The notes under the pieces: model-generated | What the model saw: only the letters and a program-made list of their open reading frames with translations | Told to the model about the DNA's origin: nothing | The model's database searches: none | DNA from: an uncultured Reyranella sp. | GTDB lineage: Bacteria; Pseudomonadota; Alphaproteobacteria; Reyranellales; Reyranellaceae | Reading direction: 5' to 3' | NCBI RefSeq assembly: GCF_945957355.1 | Contig: NZ_CAMFKM010000001.1 | Span: forward strand, 434,001 to 498,000 | Length of the DNA stretch: 64,000 bases | Program-made: the position numbers and the translations under genes | In this document: one piece after another, positions 50,361 through 59,698 of the stretch | Position numbering within the stretch: the stretch's first letter is position 1 | Layout of the letters: the number at the start of each line of letters is the position of its first letter

Positions 50361-51551
50361 ATGAGACCCTTCCGAGCGCTGGCGCCCCTTCTCGCCGCGC
50401 TCACGCTGACTGCACTGCTGGCCGGCTGCAAGCAGGAGAACAAGTTCCAGCCCCCGCCGCCCGCCGAGGTCAGCGTCGGGGTGCCCGTCAAGCAGGACGT
50501 GGCGCCTTTCGAAGTTCTCACCGGCAATACGGTCGCCTTCGCGACCGTCGATCTCGTCGCCCGCGTCGAGGGCTTCCTGGTCTCCCAGGACTATGTCGAC
50601 GGCTCCGTGAAGAAGAAGGACGACAAGCTCTTCGGCATCGAGCAGACGATGTACAAGGCCAAGGTCAAGGAGGCCGAGGCCCAGCTCGACGGCGCCAAGG
50701 CCTCGCTGGTCCAGGCCGAGGCCGAGTTCACCCGCCAGGAAACCCTGCTCCGCCAGAACGTCTCGGCGCAGAACACCTTCGATCAGGCCAAGGCCAAGCG
50801 CGACAATGCGCGGGCCAATGTCGAGAATGCCGAGGGCAACCTCACGATCGCCCAGACGAACCTCGGCTACACGACGGTCACCGCGCCGTTCGACGGCATC
50901 GTCAGCAAGCATCTCGTCTCGGTCGGCGAACTGGTGGGCGCCACCACGGCCACCAAGCTCGCCACGATCGTCCAGCTCGATCCGATCTACGTCACATTCA
51001 ACATGAGCGAGCAGGACATTCTGCAGATCCGCCAGAATCTGAAGAACCGGCGCGTCGACGTCGAGGAGCTGAGCAAGGTGCCGGTCGAGATCGGCCTGAT
51101 GAACGAGGAGGGCTTCCCCCACAAGGGCTTCCTCAACTACGTGTCGCCGGAACTCGACGCGACGACCGGCACGATCCTCGTCCGCGCCCTGTTCAACAAT
51201 CCGGACCGCATCCTGATTCCCGGTTTCTTCGTGCGGGTGAAGGTACCGAAGGGTCTGGCCGCAAACGCCGCGCTGCTGGTGCCCAACCGCGTCATCGCGG
51301 AGGACCAGGCCGGTAAGTATCTCCTGACGGTCGGCAAGGACAATGTCGTCGTCCAGACGCGGATCACCACCGGTCAGCTCCTCCCCAACGGCCTGCGCGT
51401 CATCTCGACGGGGCTCCAGCCCGACGACCAGGTGGTGCTGAACCTGAACGGCGCCGCGATTCCCGGCGCCAAGGTGGTTCCCAAGGTGACGACCATCCCG
51501 GTCACGACCGACAGCGCGCCCCCAGCGCCGACTCCCGCCGCCCCGAAGTGA
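50361..51551 (+). CDS. RND efflux periplasmic adaptor (membrane fusion protein)
   Basis: 396-residue AcrA-type adaptor. It begins with a lipoprotein signal (about 1-22) ending in the lipobox LLAGC, giving an acylated Cys. Then come the barrel-sandwich half (VATVDLVARVEGFLVSQ region), an alpha-hairpin (DGAKASLVQAEAEFTRQE through FDQAKAKRDNARANV) and GYTTVTAPFDGIVSKHLVSVGELVG. The ATG at 50361 is preferred to one at 50322 since it yields the lipoprotein signal. It is 19 bp before the RND pump gene. No TolC-type outer-membrane gene is in the window. Confidence 0.92.
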   Translation: MRPFRALAPLLAALTLTALLAGCKQENKFQPPPPAEVSVGVPVKQDVAPFEVLTGNTVAFATVDLVARVEGFLVSQDYVDGSVKKKDDKLFGIEQTMYKAKVKEAEAQLDGAKASLVQAEAEFTRQETLLRQNVSAQNTFDQAKAKRDNARANVENAEGNLTIAQTNLGYTTVTAPFDGIVSKHLVSVGELVGATTATKLATIVQLDPIYVTFNMSEQDILQIRQNLKNRRVDVEELSKVPVEIGLMNEEGFPHKGFLNYVSPELDATTGTILVRALFNNPDRILIPGFFVRVKVPKGLAANAALLVPNRVIAEDQAGKYLLTVGKDNVVVQTRITTGQLLPNGLRVISTGLQPDDQVVLNLNGAAIPGAKVVPKVTTIPVTTDSAPPAPTPAAPK

Positions 51552-51570
51552 CCGGCCGGGAAACGCAGCC

Positions 51571-54500
51571 ATGATCTCCGCGTTCTTCATCAACCGGCCG
51601 GTCCTGGCCAACGTCCTCGCCATCATCATCGTCCTGATCGGCGGCGTGGCGCTGGCGACCCTGCCGGTCGCGCAATATCCCAACGTCGTGCCGCCCACGG
51701 TCCAGGTCACCACGACCTATCCGGGCGCCAGCGCCGCGGTCGTCGTCAACGATGTCGCCCTGCCCGTCGAGCTGCAGGTCAACGGCGTCGAGAAGATGAT
51801 CTACATGCAGTCCTACAGCACGGACTCCGGCACCTACACGCTCACCGTGACCTTCGAGATCGGCACCGATCTCGATTTCGCGCAGGTGCTGGTGCAGAAT
51901 CAGGTCAGCGCCGCGCTCGCCTCGCTGCCCATGCCGGTGCAGGCTCAGGGCCTCGTCGTCCAGAAGAAGTCGACATCGATCCTGCAGATCGTGTCGCTGA
52001 CGTCGCCCGACCAGCGCTACGACAGCCTCTATCTCAGCAACTACGCCACCATCAATCTGGTGAACGAGCTCGCGCGCCTGCCCGGCGTCGGCAACGTCAA
52101 CGTGCTGGGCGTCGGCCAGTACTCGATGCGCGTCTGGCTCGATCCGCAGAAGCTCTACACGTTCGGCCTCACGCCGTCGGATGTAAGCAAGGTCATCCAG
52201 CAGCAGAGCCAGGACGTGACGGCCGGCCAGGTCGGCCAGCCGCCGGCACCCAAGGGCCTGGACTTCCAGTACACGATCGATGTCGTCGGGCGTCTCAGCA
52301 CGCCCGAGGAGTTCGGTAACATCATCGTCAAGGCCGAGCAGGGCAGCGGCGGCAGGATCGTCCGGGTGCGGGACATCGCCCGCGTCGAACTGGGCGCCCA
52401 GACCTACTCCACGACGTCGCACATCAACGGCAAGCCCAACTCGGGCCTCGCGATCTACCAGCTTCCCGACGCCAATGCGCTCGACGTCGCCAAGGCCGTG
52501 AAGGCCAAGATGGCGGAACTGTCCAAGTCCTTCCCGCCCGGCCTCGCCTACGAAGTGCCGTTCGACACCACGCGCTTCGTGACCGCCTCGATCCACGAGG
52601 TCTTCATGACCCTGATCGAGGCCGGCATCCTGGTCCTGATCGTGATCGTGGTCTTCCTGCAGGACTGGCGCGCGATGCTCGTGCCGGCCACCACGATCCC
52701 CGTGACGATCATCGGCGCATTCGCCGCCATGGCCGCCCTGGGCTTCACCATCAACACCACGACCATGTTCGGCATCGTGCTGGCCATCGGCATCGTGGTC
52801 GACGACGCGATCGTGATCGTCGAGGGCGTGGCGCATCACATCGAGCGCGGGATGACGCCCCACGACGCGTCGATCAAGGCAATGGACGAGCTCTTCGGGC
52901 CCGTCATCGGCATCACCCTGGTGCTGATGTCGGTGTTCCTGCCGGCCGCCTTCCTGCCGGGCCTCACCGGCCAGATGTTCGCACAGTTCGCCCTCGTCAT
53001 CGCCGCGACGGCGCTGATCAGCGCCATCAACGCGGCCACGCTGAAGCCCACCCAGTGCGCGATGTGGCTGCGGCCGGCGACGCCGCCGGAGAAGCGCAAC
53101 ATCTTCTTCCGCAGCTTCAACAAGGTCTACAACAAGCTCGAGGATGGCTATGCCTGGATCGTCGGCCACATGGTCCACCGTGCCGGCATCATGGTCGTCA
53201 TCGCGCTCATCGCCGCCGGTATCGGCGGCTGGGGCGTCGCGCGCCTGCCGACGGCGTTCATCCCGAACGAGGACCAGGGCTACGTGATCATCGGCGTGCA
53301 GCTGCCCGACGGCGCCTCGCTCGAACGCACCGGCGCCTCGCTGCACAAGGCCGCCGAGATCGCGATGGCCGCCCCCGGCGTAGAGAACGTGGTCGCGCTC
53401 GGCGGCATGTCGGTGCTCGACAGCAACTCGTCGCTGGCCAATGCCGCCGTGTCCTACGTCATCCTCAAGGACTGGAACGTGCGCCTGAAGCAGCCCGGCC
53501 AGGACCTGCGCTCGATCGTGCTCGGCCTGATGGAGAAGCTGAAGTCCCTCGAGGACGGCCGCGCCTTCGTCATCGTCCCGCCCGCCATCCAGGGCATCGG
53601 CAATGCCGGCGGCTTCCAGATGCAGATCGAGCAGAAGGACGGCAGCTTCGACTACACCAAGCTGCAGGCCGTGACCGACACGATGATCCAGAATGCCAGC
53701 ACGCAGTCGGCGCTGACCAATCTCGTCACCTCGTTCCGCTCCGGCGCCCCCCATGTGCGGATCGAAGTCGATCGGGTGAAGGCCGAGTCGCTGCGCGTGC
53801 CGGTCGGCGACGTCTTCACGACGTTGTCGAGCTACATGGGCTCGTCCTACGTCAACCGCTTCAACAAGTTCGGCTTGAGCCTGCAGGTCTACATCCAGGC
53901 CGATTCGCAGTATCGCACGCGGCCTGAGGACATCCTGAAGCTGCAGGTGAAGAACCTCGACGGCCAGATGGTGCCGATCGGTGCCATCGCCGAGCTGAAG
54001 CCGGCCCTCGGCCCGCCGCTGATCAGCCTCTACAACCTCTATCCCTCGGCCGCGATCGTCGGTTCGCCCGCGCCCGGGTTCAGCTCGGGCGATGGCATCG
54101 AGCTGATGGACCAGATCGCGAAGGCCATCCTGCCACCGGGCACCGGCTATGAATGGACGGCCATGGCCTATCAGGAGAACATCGTCGGCAACCAGCTGAT
54201 GTACGTCTTCGCGCTGGCCATCCTGCTGGTCTATCTCTGCCTCGCCGGCCAGTACGAGAGCTGGATCGCGCCGCTCGGCGTCATCCTGGCGGTGCCGCTG
54301 GCGCTGAGCGGCCCGGCCATTGCGCTGACCGCGGTGGGCCTCGCCAACAACATCTACACGCAGATCGGCCTGATGCTCCTGATCGCGCTCGGTGCCAAGA
54401 ACGCGATCCTGATCGTCGAAGTGGCGCGCGAGCGTCGCGCCGAGGGCAGGGACATCATGGAGTCGGCCATCGAGGCGGCGCGGACCCGCTTCCGTCCGAT

Positions 54501-54744
54501 CCTGATGACATCGTTCGCCTTCATCCTCGGCGTCGTGCCGCTGGTGACGGCGACCGGCGCCGGCGCCAACTCGCGCATCTCGCTCGGCATGTGCGTAATG
54601 AGCGGCATGATCGCCTCCACCTGCCTGGCCGTGCTGTTCGTGCCGTCATTCTTCACGGTGCTGCAGCGCTTCGAGGAACGCCGCAAGGCCAAGAAGAAGC
54701 CGACCGCGCCGCCGCCCGAAGGTGTCGCCGCCGCCGGCGACTGA
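51571..54744 (+). CDS. RND multidrug efflux permease (HAE1 family)
   Basis: 1057-residue inner-membrane pump with 12 helices and two large periplasmic loops. It begins MISAFFINRPVLANVLAIIIVL in its first helix, carries the proton-relay Asp pair in GIVVDDAIVIVEG and the matching Lys in LIALGAKNAILIVEVAR, and shows the internal duplication of the family. It exports lipophilic compounds with the adaptor encoded just upstream, using the proton gradient. Substrates are unknown. A hydrophilic Lys/Pro-rich tail ends the protein. Confidence 0.95.
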   Translation: MISAFFINRPVLANVLAIIIVLIGGVALATLPVAQYPNVVPPTVQVTTTYPGASAAVVVNDVALPVELQVNGVEKMIYMQSYSTDSGTYTLTVTFEIGTDLDFAQVLVQNQVSAALASLPMPVQAQGLVVQKKSTSILQIVSLTSPDQRYDSLYLSNYATINLVNELARLPGVGNVNVLGVGQYSMRVWLDPQKLYTFGLTPSDVSKVIQQQSQDVTAGQVGQPPAPKGLDFQYTIDVVGRLSTPEEFGNIIVKAEQGSGGRIVRVRDIARVELGAQTYSTTSHINGKPNSGLAIYQLPDANALDVAKAVKAKMAELSKSFPPGLAYEVPFDTTRFVTASIHEVFMTLIEAGILVLIVIVVFLQDWRAMLVPATTIPVTIIGAFAAMAALGFTINTTTMFGIVLAIGIVVDDAIVIVEGVAHHIERGMTPHDASIKAMDELFGPVIGITLVLMSVFLPAAFLPGLTGQMFAQFALVIAATALISAINAATLKPTQCAMWLRPATPPEKRNIFFRSFNKVYNKLEDGYAWIVGHMVHRAGIMVVIALIAAGIGGWGVARLPTAFIPNEDQGYVIIGVQLPDGASLERTGASLHKAAEIAMAAPGVENVVALGGMSVLDSNSSLANAAVSYVILKDWNVRLKQPGQDLRSIVLGLMEKLKSLEDGRAFVIVPPAIQGIGNAGGFQMQIEQKDGSFDYTKLQAVTDTMIQNASTQSALTNLVTSFRSGAPHVRIEVDRVKAESLRVPVGDVFTTLSSYMGSSYVNRFNKFGLSLQVYIQADSQYRTRPEDILKLQVKNLDGQMVPIGAIAELKPALGPPLISLYNLYPSAAIVGSPAPGFSSGDGIELMDQIAKAILPPGTGYEWTAMAYQENIVGNQLMYVFALAILLVYLCLAGQYESWIAPLGVILAVPLALSGPAIALTAVGLANNIYTQIGLMLLIALGAKNAILIVEVARERRAEGRDIMESAIEAARTRFRPILMTSFAFILGVVPLVTATGAGANSRISLGMCVMSGMIASTCLAVLFVPSFFTVLQRFEERRKAKKKPTAPPPEGVAAAGD

Positions 54745-54768
54745 CCGGCCGCGCGATAGCTCGCGCCG

Positions 54769-55221
54769 TCAGGCGCGGGCGATCCGGATCGCATCGTCCG
54801 AACGGCGGCGGCTGCCCGACGGCGCGGGTATTGCGTCGAAATCGCCGCGCAGGATCTTGAGGGCAACCCGTTCGACCTCGATCTCGCGCGATGTCCGCAC
54901 GCCCATGCGTCTCAGGGCGGGCAGAGGCGGACACCAGCCCTGCACGGCGTGCTGAAAAAGGAATGCCGTCACCGCCGCGGGGACGAGCAGCCAGCGGCGA
55001 TTGACGGTAGTGCCCAGCACAAGCCCAAGGAACGCAACCACCGACGCGTTGGTTTCCAGCACGCGCTCGATGTCCCATTCGCGATCCAGCTCGCGCAGCC
55101 GCCGCTCGATCGACAGGGGGTTGCCCACGCAGCGGCGCAGGCGCTCCCCGGTCGCCCGTTCGATACGACTGTTGATGGCCTGGGCCGTGTTGAATGCGAC
55201 GCGATCGATGGTGGTCGGCAT
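54769..55221 (-). CDS. DUF2892 (YgaP-like) membrane protein
   Basis: 150-residue protein with two closely spaced membrane helices (about 60-90: ASVVAFLGLVLGTTV and WLLVPAAVTAFLF) and hydrophilic ends; NPLSIERRLRELDREWDIERVLETNA precedes the helices. The pattern matches DUF2892 proteins. Its start codon lies one base after the stop of the PNPOx gene, so the two form an operon probably under an EcfG-like promoter. Confidence 0.8.
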   Translation of the reverse strand: MPTTIDRVAFNTAQAINSRIERATGERLRRCVGNPLSIERRLRELDREWDIERVLETNASVVAFLGLVLGTTVNRRWLLVPAAVTAFLFQHAVQGWCPPLPALRRMGVRTSREIEVERVALKILRGDFDAIPAPSGSRRRSDDAIRIARA

Positions 55222-55222
55222 G

Positions 55223-55729
55223 TCAGCCTCGCAGGCTCACCTGGGCGACCTTGTCCTTGTAGTCGGGCTTGGGATCGACGCCGAGCAGCATCTTGATTCC
55301 CGCGACGAGGCTCGACGCGTCGAGCCAGATCTCGGCCTTCTCCGGATCGAGCCTGAGCAGCGCCAGCTTCGGATCGGTCTTGCCGCCCTCATACCAGGCC
55401 GCGACATAGCGGTTCCACAGCCGGTCGATCGTCGCCGGGTTGTTGTCGAGCGACACCCCGCCATGAACCGTGGCGAACAGGTCGTGGCCCTTGGAGGTGA
55501 AGGTCGCGATGGCGCGATTGCCCTGCCCGGCACCCAGCTTCTGCACGATGGCGTTGTCGCGGCTGGTGAAGAACCAGATCGGCCCCCGACCACCCTCCCG
55601 CTCGCCGTCCAGCTGTGCCGTCATCGGTCGGGCATGACCATCCTCGACGCCATCGAGGCCCAGCATCATGGTCATGTCGGACTTCAGCGCCGACCAGAAC
55701 TTCTCTTCGATTTCCTTCGGGGTGGGCAT
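55223..55729 (-). CDS. Pyridoxamine-phosphate-oxidase-like protein (general stress protein 26 type)
   Basis: 168-residue split-barrel flavin-binding protein. It has the N-terminal helix EIEEKFWSALKSDMTMMLGL, the strand RPMTAQLD, IWFFTSRDNAIVQKL and GVSLDNNPATIDRLWNRYVAAWY, matching general stress FMN/F420-independent members. They bind flavin and may serve in stress defence. AGAGAGGAGC precedes the ATG at 55729. The DUF2892 gene follows after one base. An EcfG-like promoter sits 36 bases upstream of the start. Confidence 0.88.
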   Translation of the reverse strand: MPTPKEIEEKFWSALKSDMTMMLGLDGVEDGHARPMTAQLDGEREGGRGPIWFFTSRDNAIVQKLGAGQGNRAIATFTSKGHDLFATVHGGVSLDNNPATIDRLWNRYVAAWYEGGKTDPKLALLRLDPEKAEIWLDASSLVAGIKMLLGVDPKPDYKDKVAQVSLRG

Positions 55730-55764
55730 GGCAGCTCCTCTCTGGTGGTTTTGGGTGGCCGGCC

Positions 55765-55789
55765 AACGCACGCCCCCGAGCCCCGTTGC
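55765..55789 (-). promoter_or_regulatory. EcfG-like general stress promoter candidate (minus strand)
   Basis: On the minus strand: GCAAC (55789-55785), a 16-bp spacer, CGTT (55768-55765). It differs by one base from the EcfG consensus GGAAC-N16-CGTT. It lies 35 bases before the ATG of the stress-type PNPOx gene. The same variant occurs upstream of the receiver gene at 63910-63934. Confidence 0.5.
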
Positions 55790-55821
55790 AACGATTCGCC
55801 CGTCAGCGACGTTGGCCGCGG

Positions 55822-57045
55822 GTGAGTGCGACGCATCATCGAAGCCTGCGGACAGGACGCACTGTTTGGCAGGACATTCCGGTTCCCCGAGTCACGACAC
55901 GCCCCCTCCGACGCGATCTCGCCTGCGACGTCGTCGTCATCGGCGCCGGGATCAGCGGCGCGATGATCGCCGAGCGGCTGACGGAGGACGGTCTCGACGT
56001 CGTGATCATCGACCGCCGCGGGCCTCTCGCCGGCTCGACGATGGCGTCCACCGCGTTGCTGCAATACGAGCTCGATGTCCCGTTGAGCCGCCTCTCGACG
56101 CGGATCGGCCTCATCCGCGCCGAGCGGCTGTGGCGGCGCTCCAAGCTCGCGCTGGATGCGCTCGGCGAGCGACTCCATCGCCTAGGCCTCGGCGCCGACT
56201 GCGCACACCGCAGTTCGATCTACCTGCAGGGCGACGTGCTCGATGCCGAGGGACTACGCCACGAGGCGACCGCGCGCCGGAGCGCCGGCTTCGAGGTCTC
56301 CTACCTGGACCGCGGCGAGGTCCATCGCCTCTACGGCATCAAGGGTCGCGCGGCGCTGCTCGGCCATGGCGGGCTGGCGGCCGATCCGCGCAAGCTCGCC
56401 GCGGGCTTCCTGCGGAACGCCGTCACCCGCAAGGCGCGCCTGCATGCGCCGGTGGAAGCGACCGAAATCGAGCCGCTTGCCTCCGGCGCCGTCGTTCATA
56501 CCGCCGCCGGTCCCTCGCTCCGCGCCAGCGCCGTCGTCTTTGCCACCGGCTACGAGATGCCCAAGGGCGTTCCGCACAAGGGACATCGCGTGACCTCGAC
56601 CTGGGCATTCGCGACGCGGCCGCAACCGCGGGCCCTCTGGCGGGACGAGGTGATGATCAGCGAGGCTTCCGATCCCTATCTCTACCTGCGGGTCGGACCG
56701 CAGGGCCGCATCCTGTGCGGCGGCGAGGACGAGGCATTTCTCGACGAAGAGAAACGCGATGCGTTGATCCCGCAAAAGATCGCGGCCCTCCAGAAAAAAC
56801 TCGTGCGCCTGCTGCCACGGGTGCGCCCGGAGGCCGACTATGCCTGGACCGGAAGCTTCGGCACCTCGCCCACCGGATCGCCCTCGATCGGTGCGGTGCC
56901 CGGCATGAAGAATTGCTTCGCCGCGCTCGGCTACGGCGGGAACGGCATCACCTTCTCGATGCTGTCGGCGCAAATCCTGTCGGCAGCGATCGCCGGCAGC
57001 GACGATCCGGACGGCGATCTCTTCTCGTTCCGCCGCAACTTCTAG
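55822..57045 (+). CDS. FAD-dependent oxidoreductase (DAO/glycine oxidase-like)
   Basis: 407-residue flavoprotein oxidase. FAD motif DVVVIGAGISGAMIAERL, a STMASTALLQYELDVPL segment instead of the usual GASG loop, and the C-terminal GYGGNGITFSMLSAQILS show the family. A GTG at 55822 is taken as start; no strong ribosome-binding site is visible and a slightly later start is possible. The gene is divergent from the PNPOx gene and convergent with the histidine kinase gene (21-bp gap). The amine or amino-acid substrate is unknown. Confidence 0.85.
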   Translation: MSATHHRSLRTGRTVWQDIPVPRVTTRPLRRDLACDVVVIGAGISGAMIAERLTEDGLDVVIIDRRGPLAGSTMASTALLQYELDVPLSRLSTRIGLIRAERLWRRSKLALDALGERLHRLGLGADCAHRSSIYLQGDVLDAEGLRHEATARRSAGFEVSYLDRGEVHRLYGIKGRAALLGHGGLAADPRKLAAGFLRNAVTRKARLHAPVEATEIEPLASGAVVHTAAGPSLRASAVVFATGYEMPKGVPHKGHRVTSTWAFATRPQPRALWRDEVMISEASDPYLYLRVGPQGRILCGGEDEAFLDEEKRDALIPQKIAALQKKLVRLLPRVRPEADYAWTGSFGTSPTGSPSIGAVPGMKNCFAALGYGGNGITFSMLSAQILSAAIAGSDDPDGDLFSFRRNF

Positions 57046-57066
57046 TTGGTTTTTCGATCGGGATCG

Positions 57067-58437
57067 TCATCCGGCTCTCGCTTTTCCGGCAGTGAGCCCT
57101 TCCACGCCAGGACGTGGGGCCGAGAATCTCGCCTCGAAGCCGCTTTGCCGCCCCGGCAACGGCGATGACAGGACCAGCCGACCGCCGGTTCCGGTGGCGA
57201 TGGCGTTGACGATGGCGAGGCCGAGACCGGAGCCCTCGGCGGCGGTGCGGCCGCGCTCAAAAGGCTGGAGCAGGCGCAACAGCAGGTCGGGAGGAACGGA
57301 TGGCCCCTCATTGGAAACGGTGAGAACGCCGTCTCCTGACAGGGCGATCGCGACCGGCCGGTCGGGGAGCCCGTGCTTGAGACCGTTCTCGACGAGGTTG
57401 CGCAAAACGATTGCGAATGAGTCGGCATCGATTCCGGCCGGCACGGGAGTCCCGGGAACATCGAGCGTGATCCGTTCTGTCATGCCGGGCTTCCGCGCCA
57501 TCTCGTCGACGACCATCTTCGCGACGCTTGCGATGTCGGTCGTCTCCCTGCCCTTGAGGCGGCCGCCCTCCGCCCGGGCCAGTTGCATCAGCTTTTCCGA
57601 CAGCCGCGAAAGACGCTGCAATGCCGTCTCGATCTGCTGCGCCCGCTCCCGGGAAGCAGCGTCCCCGGTCTCGGCAATGAGTCGTTGCGTCTGTGCCAGC
57701 GCGGCGGCAACGGGCGTGCGCAGTTCGTGCGCCGAATTGGCGGTGAAACTGCGTTCGGCATCGAGGGCGCGGCCCAGTCTGAGGAGGAGATGGTTCACGG
57801 CGTCCGCGATCGGCCCGATCTCGGACGGCAGGCCGGCGGCTGGAATGGGGGTGAGGTCTCCGCTGCCGCGCGACTCGATTCCGGTTCGAAGGTTCCTGAT
57901 GGGCGCCATCGAGACGCGAACGACGCCCCAGACGAGAAGAAGGCTGGCGGGTATCAGCAGGGCCAGCGGCCAGGCAAGGCCCAGCAGAGCCTCGTTCGCG
58001 ACCTCGCGTCGATGCCCGAGCGGTTCGGCCACGGCGATCGTGATCGTGCCCTGCAAGGCGGCGTCGAAGTAGATCCTGTGGGTCGGCGTATCGACGAACC
58101 CCATCTTCGAAAAGGGCGGAAACACCGAATCGTCGGCGCGATGGGAGCGCAGCAACATTTCTCCGCGCGCATCGCGTACCGCGTAGGTAAAATACTCGTC
58201 GTGCTCCCTCAGCGTGACGATACGCTGGGACTTGTCGCCCTCTTCGCGGTTCAGGATATCGAGCACGGCGAGCGGGAGAAGACGCTGGGCGGTCTCCTCG
58301 AGGGCACTGTCGAAGACCTCGTCCATCTCGTGGCGAATTCTCTGTGCCGTCGCCACGGTGGCAATGCCCCACAAGAGCGCAATGCCAAGCCCCAGCCATA
58401 GGGAAATCCGCCACTGCAGGCTGCGCGGCCCCGTCAC
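57067..58437 (-). CDS. Sensor histidine kinase (QseC/PmrB-like)
   Basis: 456-residue membrane kinase. Two membrane helices (about 10-30 and 154-176) flank a periplasmic sensor domain of about 120 residues; a HAMP-like segment follows. The phospho-acceptor is His237 in SAHELRTPVAA; the N box reads NLVENGLKHG and the G box GSGLGLAIV. The GTG at 58437 overlaps the stop of the response-regulator gene (GTGA). It would phosphorylate the OmpR-type regulator encoded just upstream. Together they face the PepSY/DUF2271/ApbE genes, whose products act in the same envelope compartment. Confidence 0.93.
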   Translation of the reverse strand: MTGPRSLQWRISLWLGLGIALLWGIATVATAQRIRHEMDEVFDSALEETAQRLLPLAVLDILNREEGDKSQRIVTLREHDEYFTYAVRDARGEMLLRSHRADDSVFPPFSKMGFVDTPTHRIYFDAALQGTITIAVAEPLGHRREVANEALLGLAWPLALLIPASLLLVWGVVRVSMAPIRNLRTGIESRGSGDLTPIPAAGLPSEIGPIADAVNHLLLRLGRALDAERSFTANSAHELRTPVAAALAQTQRLIAETGDAASRERAQQIETALQRLSRLSEKLMQLARAEGGRLKGRETTDIASVAKMVVDEMARKPGMTERITLDVPGTPVPAGIDADSFAIVLRNLVENGLKHGLPDRPVAIALSGDGVLTVSNEGPSVPPDLLLRLLQPFERGRTAAEGSGLGLAIVNAIATGTGGRLVLSSPLPGRQSGFEARFSAPRPGVEGLTAGKARAG

Positions 58438-59096
58438 GCGGCGCCCCCCAGCCGGTAGCCGACGCCGCGCACGGTTTCGATGATGCCATGGCCGAGCTTC
58501 TTGCGCAGGCGACTGATGTGCACCTCGGTCGTGTTGCTCTCCACCTCCGCCCCAAAGGAGTATAGCCTTTCCTCCAGTTGCGCCTTGGACAGGATCTGGC
58601 CGGGGCGCTGCACGAAGGCCTCGAACAGCGCCCATTCGCGAGCCGTCAGGTCGACGGTCCGCCCCGCACGGCGGATCGAGCGCGCGGCAAGATCCATCTC
58701 GAGATCCCCGATACAGACCAGAGGATTGGGGTTCCCCGCATAGCGCCGCGCCACGGCATTCAGCCGGGCCGACAGCTCTGAGAGATCGAAGGGCTTGACC
58801 AGGTAGTCATCGGCCCCCGCATTCAGGCCTTCTACACGGTCGGAAAGTTGATCCATCGCGGTCAGGATGATGACCGGCGTGACATTCCCCCGGGCGCGGA
58901 GATCGCGCAGCAGGCCAATGCCGCGGCCATCGGGCAGCATCAGGTCGAGCAGGAGAAGGTCGTAGGCGGCACTGCGGATATGGTCCCGCGCCGCGTCCAG
59001 CCGCGTGACCCAGTCCACCGAGTGGCCCTCGGCGGCGATCTGATCGCGCACGGCCGCGCCCAAAATCGTATCGTCCTCGATCAACAGAACCCGCAT
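58434..59096 (-). CDS. OmpR-family response regulator (QseB/PmrA-like)
   Basis: 220-residue regulator. The receiver has acidic residues in LIEDD, phospho-acceptor Asp51 in LLLDLMLPDG and Lys101 in LVKPFD; the C-terminal winged helix (about 125-218) contains LTAREWALFEAF and ESNTTEVHISRLRKKLG. It is coupled to the histidine kinase gene. OmpR-type dimers bind direct repeats with an 11-bp period; exactly such elements form the composite site at 59161-59209 in its own promoter region and again at 59699-59747. Autoregulation and control of the neighbouring redox genes is therefore likely. Confidence 0.94.
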   Translation of the reverse strand: MRVLLIEDDTILGAAVRDQIAAEGHSVDWVTRLDAARDHIRSAAYDLLLLDLMLPDGRGIGLLRDLRARGNVTPVIILTAMDQLSDRVEGLNAGADDYLVKPFDLSELSARLNAVARRYAGNPNPLVCIGDLEMDLAARSIRRAGRTVDLTAREWALFEAFVQRPGQILSKAQLEERLYSFGAEVESNTTEVHISRLRKKLGHGIIETVRGVGYRLGGAA

Positions 59097-59160
59097 GGTC
59101 CCAATCCGGTCAGTTGCCAGGGTCCGCCCGCCGGACCTGCGGTGAACTATAGTCGGCGAG

Positions 59161-59209
59161 CTGACATTGACCTGAAGCAAATCGGGGGGCGCCTTCAGGT
59201 CGCCGTCAG
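59161..59209. promoter_or_regulatory. Composite operator A of the OmpR-type regulator
   Basis: Two 17-bp elements of the form CTGA-N7-CTGAAG in inverted orientation: plus strand 59161-59177 (CTGACATTGACCTGAAG) and minus strand 59209-59193 (CTGACGGCGACCTGAAG), with a 15-bp gap. Each element is a direct repeat of CTGA with an 11-bp period. The site lies between the regulator gene (start 59096) and the small PepSY gene (start 59259). A TATAGT -10-like hexamer on the minus strand (59151-59146) sits just downstream toward the regulator gene. Confidence 0.75.
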
Positions 59210-59258
59210 GAATCCGGCTCAAGAGAAGACATCGAGTCCATTGGCGGGAGTACGGAAC

Positions 59259-59657
59259 GTGAAAAGGACGATATTGATCGCCGCTATTCTTTCGGGCGCG
59301 CTGGCATCCCCGGCGGCAATGGCCGGGGAGGACGACTGCAAGGTCCCCATGGCCCAGTGGCAGCCGCGCGAAGCCGTCGAACAAATGGCGAAGGCGCGAG
59401 GTTGGACGGTGCAGCGACTCAAGGTTGATGACGGCTGCTATCAGATCAAGGGAATTGATGCAGATGGCCGCGAGATCGCAGCAAAGGTCGACCCCGGATC
59501 GCTTGCCATCGTCCGGATGAAGCGCAGGAACGGCGGCGGCGATGGCGACGGCGGACGGCGCGGTGTCGCTCCTGAACAGCCCCTCCCGGCCAACCCGACA
59601 CCGCCCGCCAACGAGCTCTTCAAGGGAACGACGCCGCCCAAGGCGGAGATTCAGTAA
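59259..59657 (+). CDS. Small periplasmic PepSY-domain protein
   Basis: 132-residue exported protein: signal peptide (about 1-23, LIAAILSGALASPAAMA), then one PepSY domain (about 28-90: WQPREAVEQMAKARGWTVQRLKVDDGCY and KGIDADGREIAAKVDP), and a Pro-rich tail. The GTG start at 59259 has GGGAG upstream. Small PepSY proteins of this kind are often controlled by neighbouring QseBC/PmrAB systems. Operator A lies 50-98 bases upstream of the start. It is followed by the DUF2271 gene after 140 bp. Confidence 0.88.
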   Translation: MKRTILIAAILSGALASPAAMAGEDDCKVPMAQWQPREAVEQMAKARGWTVQRLKVDDGCYQIKGIDADGREIAAKVDPGSLAIVRMKRRNGGGDGDGGRRGVAPEQPLPANPTPPANELFKGTTPPKAEIQ

Positions 59658-59698
59658 CCGACGCCTCGTGTGAACCCGATCGTTCCGCGATCTCCAAC

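Noticed and set aside
51502..53754. 750-codon minus-strand open frame opposite the RND pump
   Set aside because: His/Asp/Arg-rich translation typical of an antisense shadow; the plus strand encodes a complete HAE1 pump.
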